Shown here one piece after another: positions 1 through 7,520 of a stretch of 64,000 nucleotides of DNA. A model generated the notes under the pieces. That model was not told the DNA's origin. It saw only the letters and a program-made list of their open reading frames with translations, and made no database searches. The DNA lies in contig NZ_CP049863.1 of the NCBI RefSeq assembly GCF_011299575.1, forward strand, positions 2,480,001 through 2,544,000, given 5' to 3'. Within the stretch, counting starts at the first letter, position 1; each line of letters opens with the position of its first letter. The position numbers and the translations under genes are program-made. This DNA is from Leucobacter viscericola. GTDB lineage: Bacteria; Actinomycetota; Actinomycetes; Actinomycetales; Microbacteriaceae.

Positions 1-1
1 C

Positions 2-697
2 GGCCCGCTGATCTGGGAGCGCGTTGTTCCCGTGCTGGCAGAGCGCTACCGGGTGAGCCTGCTGGCGCTGCCCGGCCACGATGCCGCCGCTGTTCCCAGC
101 GAGCCATTCACGATGGAAGAGCTCGCGACTGCGGTTGCGAACGGTACGCGGGATCTCGCGAGCGGGCCCGCGCTGTACGCGGGGGTGTCGATTGGCGGTG
201 CCCTCGGACTGACCCTCGCGCTGCATCACTCAGACGTGTTTGCGGGGGCCGCGATTATCGCCTCAGCCGCCTCGCTCGGCAGCGCGGAGCACTGGGGCGC
301 GCGTGCCGCGAAGGTGCGCGAGCAGTCGACCTCTTCACTTGTTATCTCGTCGGCGCAGGCCTGGTTCGCCCCCGACTCGATCGCAAACGAGCCGGAGATG
401 ACCGGCCGTATTCTGCGAGTGTTGCAGGGCGTCTCCGACGAGGGGTACGCGCGCTGCGCCGAAGCGCTTGGCGGGTACGATCTGCGGGATCGGCTTGGCG
501 AGATCCGCATCCCGATTCTCGCGATGGGAGGCGAGTTTGACGGGGTTGCCCCGGAGGATCGTCAGGACGAGATGGTGGCGGGCGTGCCAAACGCCCGCAA
601 GGTGATCATTGAGGGTGCGGCGCACCAGCCGCCCGCCGAGCAGGCCGACGCCGTGAGTGCCGCGCTGCTCGAGTTCTTTGGGGAGGTGGCGGCGTGA
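2..697 (+). CDS. pcaD: 3-oxoadipate enol-lactonase (alpha/beta hydrolase), 5' end outside window
   Basis: Alpha/beta hydrolase expected to open 3-oxoadipate enol-lactone to 3-oxoadipate in the cytoplasmic beta-ketoadipate pathway. The reading frame is open from base 2 and reads PLIWERVVPVLAERY before the first GTG at 32, so the true start lies upstream of the window. The nucleophile motif is GVSIGG; the probable acid is the Asp in GGEFDGVAP and the probable His is in GAAHQPP near the C-terminus. It overlaps pcaC by four bases (GTGA), which indicates translational coupling. The function is inferred from the hydrolase fold plus the pcaC-pcaIJF context; hydrolases of this family cannot be told apart by motif alone. 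Confidence 0.83.
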   Translation, partial: GPLIWERVVPVLAERYRVSLLALPGHDAAAVPSEPFTMEELATAVANGTRDLASGPALYAGVSIGGALGLTLALHHSDVFAGAAIIASAASLGSAEHWGARAAKVREQSTSSLVISSAQAWFAPDSIANEPEMTGRILRVLQGVSDEGYARCAEALGGYDLRDRLGEIRIPILAMGGEFDGVAPEDRQDEMVAGVPNARKVIIEGAAHQPPAEQADAVSAALLEFFGEVAA

Positions 698-1104
698 GCG
701 GTGGCCAGGGCAATGGATTGAGCGATGCCGAGCGCTACGAACGCGGCATGGTCGTGCGGCGCGAGGTGCTCTCCGACGCCCACGTGGATCGTGCAAACGA
801 GTCGATCACCGAGTTCACCGGCGACTTTCAAGACTTCATCACCCGCACGGCCTGGGGTGACATCTGGTCGCGGCCCGAGCTGGATCGCCGCTCGCGCTCC
901 GTCGCCGTGCTCACCGCGATGATCGCGCTCGGCCACCATGACGAGTTTGAGATGCACGTGCGCGCCGCGAGGCGGAACGGGCTCACGGTTGCCGAGATCA
1001 AAGAGGTCATTCTGCAGGCGGGCCTCTACTGCGGTGTTCCCGCGGCCAACACGGCGTTCAAGCTCGCGGAGCGAGTGCTGCGCGACCTTGGTGATGTGCG
1101 GTGA
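694..1104 (+). CDS. pcaC: 4-carboxymuconolactone decarboxylase
   Basis: Small CMD-family protein (136 residues, the usual size) that decarboxylates 4-carboxymuconolactone to 3-oxoadipate enol-lactone. The family signature is visible as RSRSVAVLTAMIALGHHDEF, followed by the helix AEIKEVILQAGLYCGVPAAN, which carries the conserved Cys. The GTG start overlaps the pcaD stop, so the two steps are made together; in several actinobacteria they are fused as PcaL, whereas here they are separate. It is followed by a 95-base gap holding two palindromes and the start of pcaI. Confidence 0.9.
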   Translation: MSGGQGNGLSDAERYERGMVVRREVLSDAHVDRANESITEFTGDFQDFITRTAWGDIWSRPELDRRSRSVAVLTAMIALGHHDEFEMHVRAARRNGLTVAEIKEVILQAGLYCGVPAANTAFKLAERVLRDLGDVR

Positions 1105-1118
1105 GGGTGTAGACTGCT

Positions 1119-1150
1119 TTCGTATAGCGAAGAATAGTTCGCTAAGCGAA
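1119..1150. promoter_or_regulatory. Paired palindrome, probable PcaR operator upstream of pcaIJF
   Basis: Two 13-base imperfect palindromes, TTCGTATAGCGAA (1119-1131) and TTCGCTAAGCGAA (1138-1150), fit TTCGnnnnnCGAA and lie 19 bases centre to centre, about two helical turns. The same pair with the same spacing occurs at 6086-6117 in front of the transporter gene. Binding by the IclR regulator at 5217-5999 is inferred from this co-occurrence. Confidence 0.7.
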
Positions 1151-1199
1151 AACTAGATTCCGCGATCGGGATCAACTCACGCACCAAAGGAGGCCATTC

Positions 1200-1949
1200 G
1201 TGATCGATAAAACCGTATCGTCCGTCGAAGCTGCGGTTGCAGGGATCCCGGACGGGGCAACGGTGATGATCGGCGGTTTCGGTCGTGCCGGCCAGCCGGT
1301 TGAACTCATTGACGCCCTTATCGCCAGCGGTGCGAGTGATCTCACGATTGTGAACAACAACGCGGGTAACGGTGACACCGGTCTCGCCGCGCTGCTCGCG
1401 AAGCGGCGCGTGAAGAAGATCATCTGCTCCTTCCCGCGCCAGTCTGACTCGTGGGTGTTTGACGGCCTCTACCGCGAGGGTGCGATTGAGCTTGAGTTAG
1501 TGCCGCAGGGCAACCTGGCCGAGCGGATCCGCGCTGCGGGCGCTGGTATTGGCGGGTTCTTCACGCCGACCGGCGTCGGGACCCAGCTTGCGGAGGGTAA
1601 GGAAACCCGCGAGATCGACGGGCGCCTGTATGCGCTCGAGTATCCGATCAAGGCCGACTTCGCGCTGATCAGCGCGCGTGCGGCCGACCGCTGGGGCAAC
1701 CTTGTGTACCGCGAGACGGCTCGCAACTTCGGGCCGATCATGGCCACGGCGGCCGCCACGACGATCGCTCAGGTAGACCACCTTGTCGACCTGGGTGCGC
1801 TCGATCCTGAATCCGTGGTGACCCCCGGCATCTTTGTCGATCGGGTGGTCGCGGTTGGTGAGCGTCGCTGGCTGAGCGGTGACGAGTTTGTTGGAGGGGT
1901 CGACCTTGAAGGCCAGCCCCTGACCGGAGAAGCGGAGACGGCACGATGA
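1200..1949 (+). CDS. pcaI: 3-oxoadipate CoA-transferase subunit A
   Basis: Alpha subunit of the heterodimeric CoA-transferase that moves CoA from succinyl-CoA to 3-oxoadipate. The N-terminal glycine-rich DGATVMIGGFGRAGQP is typical of family I transferase A subunits. The length (249 residues) is normal. The GTG start is supported by a strong AAAGGAGG at 1186-1193. The stop overlaps the next start (ATGA), so pcaI, pcaJ and pcaF form a tightly coupled unit. Two putative IclR operators lie 50-80 bases upstream of the start, consistent with inducer-dependent expression. Confidence 0.92.
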   Translation: MIDKTVSSVEAAVAGIPDGATVMIGGFGRAGQPVELIDALIASGASDLTIVNNNAGNGDTGLAALLAKRRVKKIICSFPRQSDSWVFDGLYREGAIELELVPQGNLAERIRAAGAGIGGFFTPTGVGTQLAEGKETREIDGRLYALEYPIKADFALISARAADRWGNLVYRETARNFGPIMATAAATTIAQVDHLVDLGALDPESVVTPGIFVDRVVAVGERRWLSGDEFVGGVDLEGQPLTGEAETAR

Positions 1950-2608
1950 CCACCAGAATCAGCAGGCAAGAGCTCGCGGCTCGCATCGCCGCCGACATTC
2001 CCGAGGGTTCGATCGTGAACCTCGGGATCGGCGCGCCGACACTCGTGGCCGACGCGCTTCCGAGCGAGCGCGAGATCATTCTGCACACCGAAAACGGCAT
2101 GCTTGGCATGGGTCCCGCGCCCGAGCCGGGCCGCGTTGATCCCGATCTGATCAACGCTGGAAAGCAGGCAGTCACCGCCCTGCCGGGTGCCGCATACTTC
2201 CATCACGCCGATTCCTTTGGCATGATGCGCGGCGGACACCTCGACGTGTGTGTGCTCGGGGCCTTTCAGGTCGCGGAAAACGGCGACTTGGCGAACTGGT
2301 CAACGGGTGCCGAGGGCGCGATTCCCGCGGTCGGCGGCGCGATGGATCTCGCGATCGGGGCAAAAGACGTCTACGTGATGACCGACCTGCTCACGAAACA
2401 GGGCGGGTCGAAGCTTGTGACGGAGTGCAGCTATCCGCTCACGGGTGTCGGCTGTGTGTCGCGGGTCTACACCGATCACGCCGTGTTTGATGTCACACCC
2501 GAGGGCTTTGCCGTGCGCGAGCTGTTTGGTGACAACACCCTTGAAGAGCTGCGAGAGCTCACCGGTCTGGCTCTGCACGATGCGACAGCGACGGCGGTGG
2601 CACGATGA
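1946..2608 (+). CDS. pcaJ: 3-oxoadipate CoA-transferase subunit B
   Basis: Beta subunit of the 3-oxoadipate:succinyl-CoA transferase. The catalytic glutamate motif HTENGMLGMGP is present near residue 50, and the domain continues with the conserved GGHLDVCVLGAFQV. Both ends overlap neighbours by four bases (ATGA with pcaI and ATGA with pcaF). The length (220 residues) matches the family. The product, 3-oxoadipyl-CoA, is the substrate of the thiolase encoded next. Confidence 0.93.
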   Translation: MTTRISRQELAARIAADIPEGSIVNLGIGAPTLVADALPSEREIILHTENGMLGMGPAPEPGRVDPDLINAGKQAVTALPGAAYFHHADSFGMMRGGHLDVCVLGAFQVAENGDLANWSTGAEGAIPAVGGAMDLAIGAKDVYVMTDLLTKQGGSKLVTECSYPLTGVGCVSRVYTDHAVFDVTPEGFAVRELFGDNTLEELRELTGLALHDATATAVAR

Positions 2609-3771
2609 GCGGCACTTTTATTTACGACGCAGTGCGCACCCCCTTCGGTCGCGCGGGCGGGGCGCTCTCTGGCGTGCGCCCCGACGACCTCGCCGCGACC
2701 GTGATGCGGGCGACGGTCGAGCGAACCGGGGTTGATCCCGCGAGGATCGCCGACGTCATCTTTGGTGACGCGAACCAGGCCGGAGAAGACAACCGCAACG
2801 TGGCCCGCTTCGGCGCGCTGCTCGCTGGCTTTCCCACGACCGTCACCGGCGTGACGGTCAACCGCCTGTGCGCTTCTTCGCTCGAGGCGGTGATTCAGGG
2901 GTCGCGCGCGATCGAATCGGGTGACGCCGAGGTGGTGCTGGCCGGCGGCGTTGAGTCGATGAGCCGCGCGCCGTTTGTGGTCGAGAAGTCCGCGAAACCG
3001 TGGCCTGCCGTCGGCAATCAGACGATGTGGAACACCGCGATCGGGTGGCGCATGATGAACCGCGCGCTGCCCACCCACTGGACCATTTCGAACGGCGAGG
3101 CCGCCGAGAAGACCGCGCGCGAGTGGGGCATATCGCGCGAGGCTCAGGATCAGTTTGCCGTGCTCTCGCATCGCCTCGCCGCGGAGGCGTGGGCTGCCGG
3201 GGTCTACGACGCCGAGATTGTGCAGGTTGCGGGAGCGTCGCTCGATCGAGATGAGGGCATCCGTGAGAGCACGGTGGAAAAGCTCGCGAGTCTGAAGCCC
3301 CTCTTCGCGGCGGACGGCACCGTGACGGCGGGTAACGCCTCGTCGATTAACGATGGTGCATCGGCCGTGCTGCTCGGAGCCGAGGGTGCCGTTCCGGGCG
3401 AACCACTCGCACGCATTACGGGGCGGGCCGTGCACGGCGTGGATCCTGACCTCTTTCCTACCGCCCCCATCGAGGCCGCAAATAAGGCCCTGGCGCGAGC
3501 GGGCAAAACCTGGGCCGACGTTGACTTTGTCGAGCTCAACGAGGCCTTTGCCTCGCAGTCGCTCGCGTGCCTCGCGGGCTGGCCCGAGCTCGACCCCGCA
3601 AAGCTCAACATTCACGGCGGTGCGCTCGCGATGGGGCACCCGCTGGGGGCGTCTGGCGGGCGCATCATCGGCCACGCGGCGCACGAACTCGCGCGGCGAG
3701 GATCGGGTGTCGCGGTCGTTGCGATCTGCATCGGCGTCGGGCAGGGACTCGCGGTGGTGCTCGAACGATAG
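2605..3771 (+). CDS. pcaF: 3-oxoadipyl-CoA thiolase
   Basis: Thiolase that cleaves 3-oxoadipyl-CoA to succinyl-CoA and acetyl-CoA, the last step of the pathway. The acyl-accepting Cys is in NRLCASSLEAV (about residue 90), the catalytic His in ALAMGHPLGASGGR and the second Cys in AICIGVGQG at the C-terminus. The 388-residue length is slightly short of the usual 400. The last 49 bases of the gene and its stop are repeated at 5161-5209, beyond the ATPase gene, so the original downstream neighbour was most likely the IclR gene. Confidence 0.93.
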   Translation: MSGTFIYDAVRTPFGRAGGALSGVRPDDLAATVMRATVERTGVDPARIADVIFGDANQAGEDNRNVARFGALLAGFPTTVTGVTVNRLCASSLEAVIQGSRAIESGDAEVVLAGGVESMSRAPFVVEKSAKPWPAVGNQTMWNTAIGWRMMNRALPTHWTISNGEAAEKTAREWGISREAQDQFAVLSHRLAAEAWAAGVYDAEIVQVAGASLDRDEGIRESTVEKLASLKPLFAADGTVTAGNASSINDGASAVLLGAEGAVPGEPLARITGRAVHGVDPDLFPTAPIEAANKALARAGKTWADVDFVELNEAFASQSLACLAGWPELDPAKLNIHGGALAMGHPLGASGGRIIGHAAHELARRGSGVAVVAICIGVGQGLAVVLER

Positions 3772-3773
3772 AG
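3725..3773 (+). repeat. 49-bp direct repeat, copy 1 (3' end of pcaF)
   Basis: The last 15 codons of pcaF with the stop and two more bases. Copy 2 at 5161-5209 differs at one base (A at 3747, C at 5183). Together they bracket the DUF4143 ATPase gene. Confidence 0.92.
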
Positions 3774-3776
3774 ATG

Positions 3777-5066
3777 TTAGGGCGCGAGAGCGTGTAGAGG
3801 GCAGACAACAGTTCCATCAGTGGCTGTGAGGATCCCGCCCGTGCCTGTGACCACGAGTGTGAACGAGGGCTCTCCGACAACCTGGGTATCAATCTGGCTT
3901 ATTGCTTTCTTGAGCGATGCGATTCCCGCGTTCATCTGCCCGCCGCCAAGTTTGACCTCCACGGCACCCCAGCGACCATCTGGCAAAGTGATGATTGCGT
4001 CGATCTCGTTGCCGTTTGAGTCGCGGTAGTGAGTCACGCTTCCACCCAGTGCCGACGCAAAGACCATGAGGTCGTGCACGACGGCGCTTTCGAACAGCAA
4101 GCCGAGCGTTTCCAGATCACGTGCGAGTTGGTCTGGCCCAGCGCCGAGTGCGGCAGCGGCAAAGGCTGGATCCGCTAGATGGAGTTTCGAGGAGGTTCGT
4201 AGCCTGGCTCTCGAGCGTAGTTTTGGGGACCAAGCTCGTTGCTGCTCAACTATAAATAGTCGTTCAAGGATGGATGCGTATCCGCTAATCGTTTCAGCAT
4301 TGATTGTGGGCGCGAGTGTCCGAACGTCTGAAGCCAAGGTGCGGTAGTTTACTTCGGAAGCGGTTGAACGTGCGAGGCCCGCGATGAGCTGTCGGAAAAT
4401 TGCGGGTTCGTGTCGGACTTCTACCAAACGCGACACATCGGTGCGAGCAACCTCATCGAGGTAGGCTCGTAGCTGGGCCGCAGATTGTTGAGGCCTAAAT
4501 GACTTCATTGCAGGGAAGCCTGGCAGCAATACATTTTCGATGAGTGCTTCGAGGGGAATTCTCTCGGACATATCGCCAGTGGGGCGAGAACCCTCAAATA
4601 GTGCGGCGACGCTGAGTCGGTTTGTGGCGTCATCGAGTTTTTCTGACCACGTCATTGTGCGCTGTCGCAGTCTGATGAATCTACCGGCCCCAGTATGCCG
4701 CGTGATGTCGTCTGCTGGTATTGCGGAGCCGGTGAGTATGAAGCGGCCAGTGGAGTCGGCTCTGTCGACGGCTCGGCGGGTCAAGTTCCATAGTTCAGGG
4801 GCGAGCTGCCATTCATCGAGTAGACGAGGAGCGCGTCCCTCAAGCACGGCAGCGGGTGCCACATCAAGTGCAAGTTGCACCTCTGCATCGTCGATGAATG
4901 CGTAGGATGCGGCCGCGTGCATCGCAGTCATAGTCTTGCCGCTTGCGCGAGCACCCTCGATGATCACCGCTCCAGCGGAATTGAGAGCGTGTTGCAAAGC
5001 TGAATCGATGATTCGCGGTTGGTAGGTGCGACCTAGTGTTAGTTTCGTATCCATAATCCTATGCAT
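3777..5066 (-). CDS. AAA ATPase with DUF4143 domain (AAA_14 family)
   Basis: ATP-binding protein of 429 residues. The Walker A is GARASGKT (about residues 38-45), followed by YAFIDDAE and a sensor-like RFILTGSA. The C-terminal DUF4143 half ends in a PD-(D/E)XK-like pattern: NEIDAII, then GAVEVKLG. The cellular role of this family is not known; members are often scattered accessory genes. It lies antisense between pcaF and pcaR, is visibly AT-richer than its neighbours, and is bracketed by a 49-bp duplication of the pcaF end, so it looks inserted. Start alternatives are ATG at 5066 and 5054; the first overlaps a palindrome. Confidence 0.8.
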   Translation of the reverse strand: MHRIMDTKLTLGRTYQPRIIDSALQHALNSAGAVIIEGARASGKTMTAMHAAASYAFIDDAEVQLALDVAPAAVLEGRAPRLLDEWQLAPELWNLTRRAVDRADSTGRFILTGSAIPADDITRHTGAGRFIRLRQRTMTWSEKLDDATNRLSVAALFEGSRPTGDMSERIPLEALIENVLLPGFPAMKSFRPQQSAAQLRAYLDEVARTDVSRLVEVRHEPAIFRQLIAGLARSTASEVNYRTLASDVRTLAPTINAETISGYASILERLFIVEQQRAWSPKLRSRARLRTSSKLHLADPAFAAAALGAGPDQLARDLETLGLLFESAVVHDLMVFASALGGSVTHYRDSNGNEIDAIITLPDGRWGAVEVKLGGGQMNAGIASLKKAISQIDTQVVGEPSFTLVVTGTGGILTATDGTVVCPLHALAP

Positions 5067-5075
5067 AGTCTATGC
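5063..5075. promoter_or_regulatory. Perfect palindrome over the ATPase start codon
   Basis: GCATAGTCTATGC has 6-base perfect arms and overlaps the upstream start codon of the ATPase gene. It could be an operator for self-control, or it may mean that the true start is the ATG at 5054. No regulator is known. Confidence 0.35.
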
Positions 5076-5076
5076 C

Positions 5077-5133
5077 GATATTTGCAGCATGTCTAGCCCG
5101 ATGTTTGCAGCGCATCTAGCCCGATGCTTGCAG
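5077..5133. repeat. 23-bp tandem repeat, about 2.5 copies
   Basis: Copies at 5077-5099, 5100-5122 and a partial copy at 5123-5133 share TTTGCAGC...TCTAGCCCG with a few substitutions. They lie just upstream of the ATPase gene, inside the inserted segment, and could be part of its promoter region. Confidence 0.8.
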
Positions 5134-5160
5134 AAACTTTGTCTTCCGCGGAGTGTCCAT

Positions 5161-5209
5161 TCTGCATCGGCGTCGGGCAGGGCCTCGCGGTGGTGCTCGA
5201 ACGATAGAG
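5161..5209 (+). repeat. 49-bp direct repeat, copy 2 (orphan pcaF 3' end)
   Basis: A second copy of the pcaF end including its stop codon, with one mismatch to 3725-3773 and no gene body in front of it. It ends eight bases before the IclR start at 5217, which suggests that pcaF and pcaR were adjacent before the ATPase segment arrived. Confidence 0.92.
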
Positions 5210-5216
5210 TAAACCC

Positions 5217-5999
5217 ATGGCTGAGGCAGTGGGTGAAGAGAGCGCTGGAGATTTTGTGCAGTCGCTCGCCCGCGGTCTCACGGTCATTCGCTCGTTCGAC
5301 GCCGAGAACCCCGAGCTGAGCCTCAGCGAGGTTGCCAGACGCGCGGAGATTTCGCCCGCCGCTGCTCGCCGCTTTTTGCGCACCCTCGAAACGCTCGGGT
5401 ACGTGCGCAGCGACGGGAAGCGGTTTGCGCTGACGCCGCGCGTGCTTGAGCTGGGTTTTAGTTATCTTTCGGCGCTGTCGCTGCCGGAGATCATGCAGCC
5501 GCACCTCGAAAAGCTGTCTCGCGCTGTTGACGAGTCCGTTTCGGCGGCGGTGCTTGCGAGCGCCGAGATTGTGTATGTCGCGCGCGTTCCTACGCGGCGC
5601 ATTATGTCGGTTGGCATCACGATCGGCACGAGGTTTCCTGCGTACGCCACGAGCATGGGTCGTGTGCTGCTCGCAGAGCTGCCGACCGCCGAGGTCGCCG
5701 CGATCCTCAACGGCCACGAACTGCACCAGCTCACGAAGCGCACCCTCAACGAGGTGCCCGCGATTACCGAGGAGCTGGCGCGCGTGCGCGCTCAGGGTTG
5801 GGCGATCGTTGATGGTGAACTTGAGGTCGGCTTGCGCTCGGCTGCGGTGCCCGTGCGCGGGCGCGACGGTCGGGTCGCTGCCGCAGTCAATATTTCGATG
5901 AGCGCGAGTCGCGATTCGGTTGAGTATCTTCGAGAGCACCACCTTCCGCTGCTGCTCGAGACGGCCGCGGCCATTGAGGCCGATCTGCGCCTGATCTAA
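5217..5999 (+). CDS. pcaR: IclR family transcriptional regulator (PcaR/PcaU/PobR group)
   Basis: Regulator of 260 residues with an N-terminal winged helix (LSLSEVARRAEISPAAARRF, then FLRTLETLGYVRSDGKRFAL) and a C-terminal IclR effector domain (TSMGRVLLAELP; AVPVRGRDGRVAAAVNISM). The wording of the HTH and the KRFALTPRVLELGFSYL stretch is typical of the beta-ketoadipate subgroup. It probably senses protocatechuate or 3-oxoadipate and acts on the paired TTCGnnnnnCGAA sites before pcaI and the transporter gene. The effector and its sign (activator or repressor) cannot be read from the sequence. Its own upstream region is the duplicated pcaF end. Confidence 0.85.
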   Translation: MAEAVGEESAGDFVQSLARGLTVIRSFDAENPELSLSEVARRAEISPAAARRFLRTLETLGYVRSDGKRFALTPRVLELGFSYLSALSLPEIMQPHLEKLSRAVDESVSAAVLASAEIVYVARVPTRRIMSVGITIGTRFPAYATSMGRVLLAELPTAEVAAILNGHELHQLTKRTLNEVPAITEELARVRAQGWAIVDGELEVGLRSAAVPVRGRDGRVAAAVNISMSASRDSVEYLREHHLPLLLETAAAIEADLRLI

Positions 6000-6085
6000 C
6001 GCTTCGTGCGTACCGGACTGCCCGAGAGGTGGTCCGGTTTAAGAGCGCCAAAAAACGCAGCTGTGATATAACTATTAGACCAGTG

Positions 6086-6117
6086 TTCGCAATGCGAAAG
6101 TTATTCCGCTCAGCGAA
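6086..6117. promoter_or_regulatory. Paired palindrome, probable PcaR operator upstream of pcaK
   Basis: TTCGCAATGCGAA (6086-6098, perfect arms) and TCCGCTCAGCGAA (6105-6117) have centres 19 bases apart, exactly as at 1119-1150. They lie about 65-95 bases before the transporter start. Confidence 0.7.
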
Positions 6118-6179
6118 GTATTGAGTTGCGGTGACAGCGCGACATCCCCCACCCAGGTCAATCAAGCAAAGAGGCTTAC

Positions 6180-7472
6180 ATGAATCAAGGTACAAAGACG
6201 GCGCGTGGACTCAGCTGGCCGGTGGTGCTGTGCTGGATCACGATCATGCTTGACGGGTTTGACCTGGTCGTTCTCGGAACGGTCATTCCGACACTGAACG
6301 GTACGGGCGAGCTCGGCTTCAACCCGGCCGCTTCCACGTTTGTCGCAACCATCGGGCTGGTGGGCGTTGGGCTCGGGGCGATCCTCATCGGTCCTATCGC
6401 AGACAGCAGGGGGCGTCGTATGCCGCTGCTCGTGTGTGTGGCGCTCTTTTCTGTCGCGACCCTGGCCATTGCGTGGTCACCAAATGTCGCGGCGTTTGGC
6501 GTCTTCCGTTTTCTCGCCGGGTTAGGGCTTGGTGCGTGCCTGCCGACGGTGCTCGCCTACATGAGCGAGTTCACCCCCGCCGAGCGCAGCGGCAGGGGCA
6601 CCACCCTGACGATGACCGGCTACCACGTCGGGGCGGTACTCACGGCGCTGCTCGCCCTCGTGGTCATTCCCGACTGGCGCATGATGTTTGTGATCGGCGG
6701 GATCGCCGGCCTCATTGTGCTCCCGATTATCGCGCTTAAGCTACCCGAGTCGGAGTCGTTTTTGCTCGCTCGCGAGCGCACTGCCGCAGGACACGAGGAT
6801 CCGCCAGCGGCCTCCACCGCAACGAAGACGCTGCTGCGCAGCCCCTACGCGCTGATCAGCATCGGCATCTGCGTCGCGTCGTTTATGGGACTGCTGCTGG
6901 TCTACGGACTCAACACCTGGTTGCCCGAGATCATGCGTAAGGCCGGCTACGACCTTGGCCAGGGACTCACACTCTTGCTGCTGTTGAATGTTGGTGCCGT
7001 CGTTGGGCTCGTTCTTGCGGGCAGTCTCGCCGATCGCAACGGCACCAAAAAGATCACCCTGGTTTGGTTCGGCCTCGCCGCCCTGTTTCTCGCAGCGCTC
7101 AGCATCCGGCTTGACGGCATGCTGCTGGTCTACATTGCGGTCTTCATCACCGGCATTTTTGTCTTCTCGGCGCAGGTGCTTGTGTACGCCTACGTGAGCC
7201 AGCTGTATCCGGTGCAGGCGAAGGGTACGGCCCTCGGCATGGCGGCCGGTGTCGGGCGCGCAGGCGCGATCAGCGGGCCGTTTATTCTTGGCACGCTGGT
7301 GACGGCCGGGATCGCCTACCCGTGGGGGTTCTACGCCTTTTCGGCCGCCGCGGTGATCGCGGTGATTGCCATCGCGTTCCTGCCGAAAAACGCTCCGACT
7401 ATCAAGGCGCAGTCGGAGGCACCCGTGAAGACGCAGCCAGAAGCGCACGAACCGGCGGAGTCCGCCGTCTAG
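6180..7472 (+). CDS. pcaK: MFS aromatic acid:H+ symporter (4-hydroxybenzoate/protocatechuate uptake)
   Basis: Twelve-helix major facilitator of 430 residues. The AAHS hallmark MLDGFDLVVLG, with the conserved Asp in helix 1, is at residues 21-31, and the loop 2-3 motif is present as GPIADSRGRR. The last 30 residues are a hydrophilic tail. AAHS members import 4-hydroxybenzoate, protocatechuate or related acids by proton symport. The neighbouring pobA and pca genes make 4-hydroxybenzoate the likely substrate. Start ATG follows AAAGAGG. It is probably controlled by the IclR protein through the 6086-6117 site. Confidence 0.85.
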   Translation: MNQGTKTARGLSWPVVLCWITIMLDGFDLVVLGTVIPTLNGTGELGFNPAASTFVATIGLVGVGLGAILIGPIADSRGRRMPLLVCVALFSVATLAIAWSPNVAAFGVFRFLAGLGLGACLPTVLAYMSEFTPAERSGRGTTLTMTGYHVGAVLTALLALVVIPDWRMMFVIGGIAGLIVLPIIALKLPESESFLLARERTAAGHEDPPAASTATKTLLRSPYALISIGICVASFMGLLLVYGLNTWLPEIMRKAGYDLGQGLTLLLLLNVGAVVGLVLAGSLADRNGTKKITLVWFGLAALFLAALSIRLDGMLLVYIAVFITGIFVFSAQVLVYAYVSQLYPVQAKGTALGMAAGVGRAGAISGPFILGTLVTAGIAYPWGFYAFSAAAVIAVIAIAFLPKNAPTIKAQSEAPVKTQPEAHEPAESAV

Positions 7473-7488
7473 CGGACGCCGCCGGTGC

Positions 7489-7520
7489 GGCCCCTTGCTA
7501 CAGAGATGTGGCGAGGGGCC
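7489..7520. terminator. Hairpin between convergent pcaK and pobA
   Basis: GGCCCCTTGC (7489-7498) pairs with GCGAGGGGCC (7511-7520), 10 base pairs with one G-T wobble. It lies at the convergent ends of two genes and runs into the pobA stop. There is no T-run, so its use as a terminator is only probable. Confidence 0.45.
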
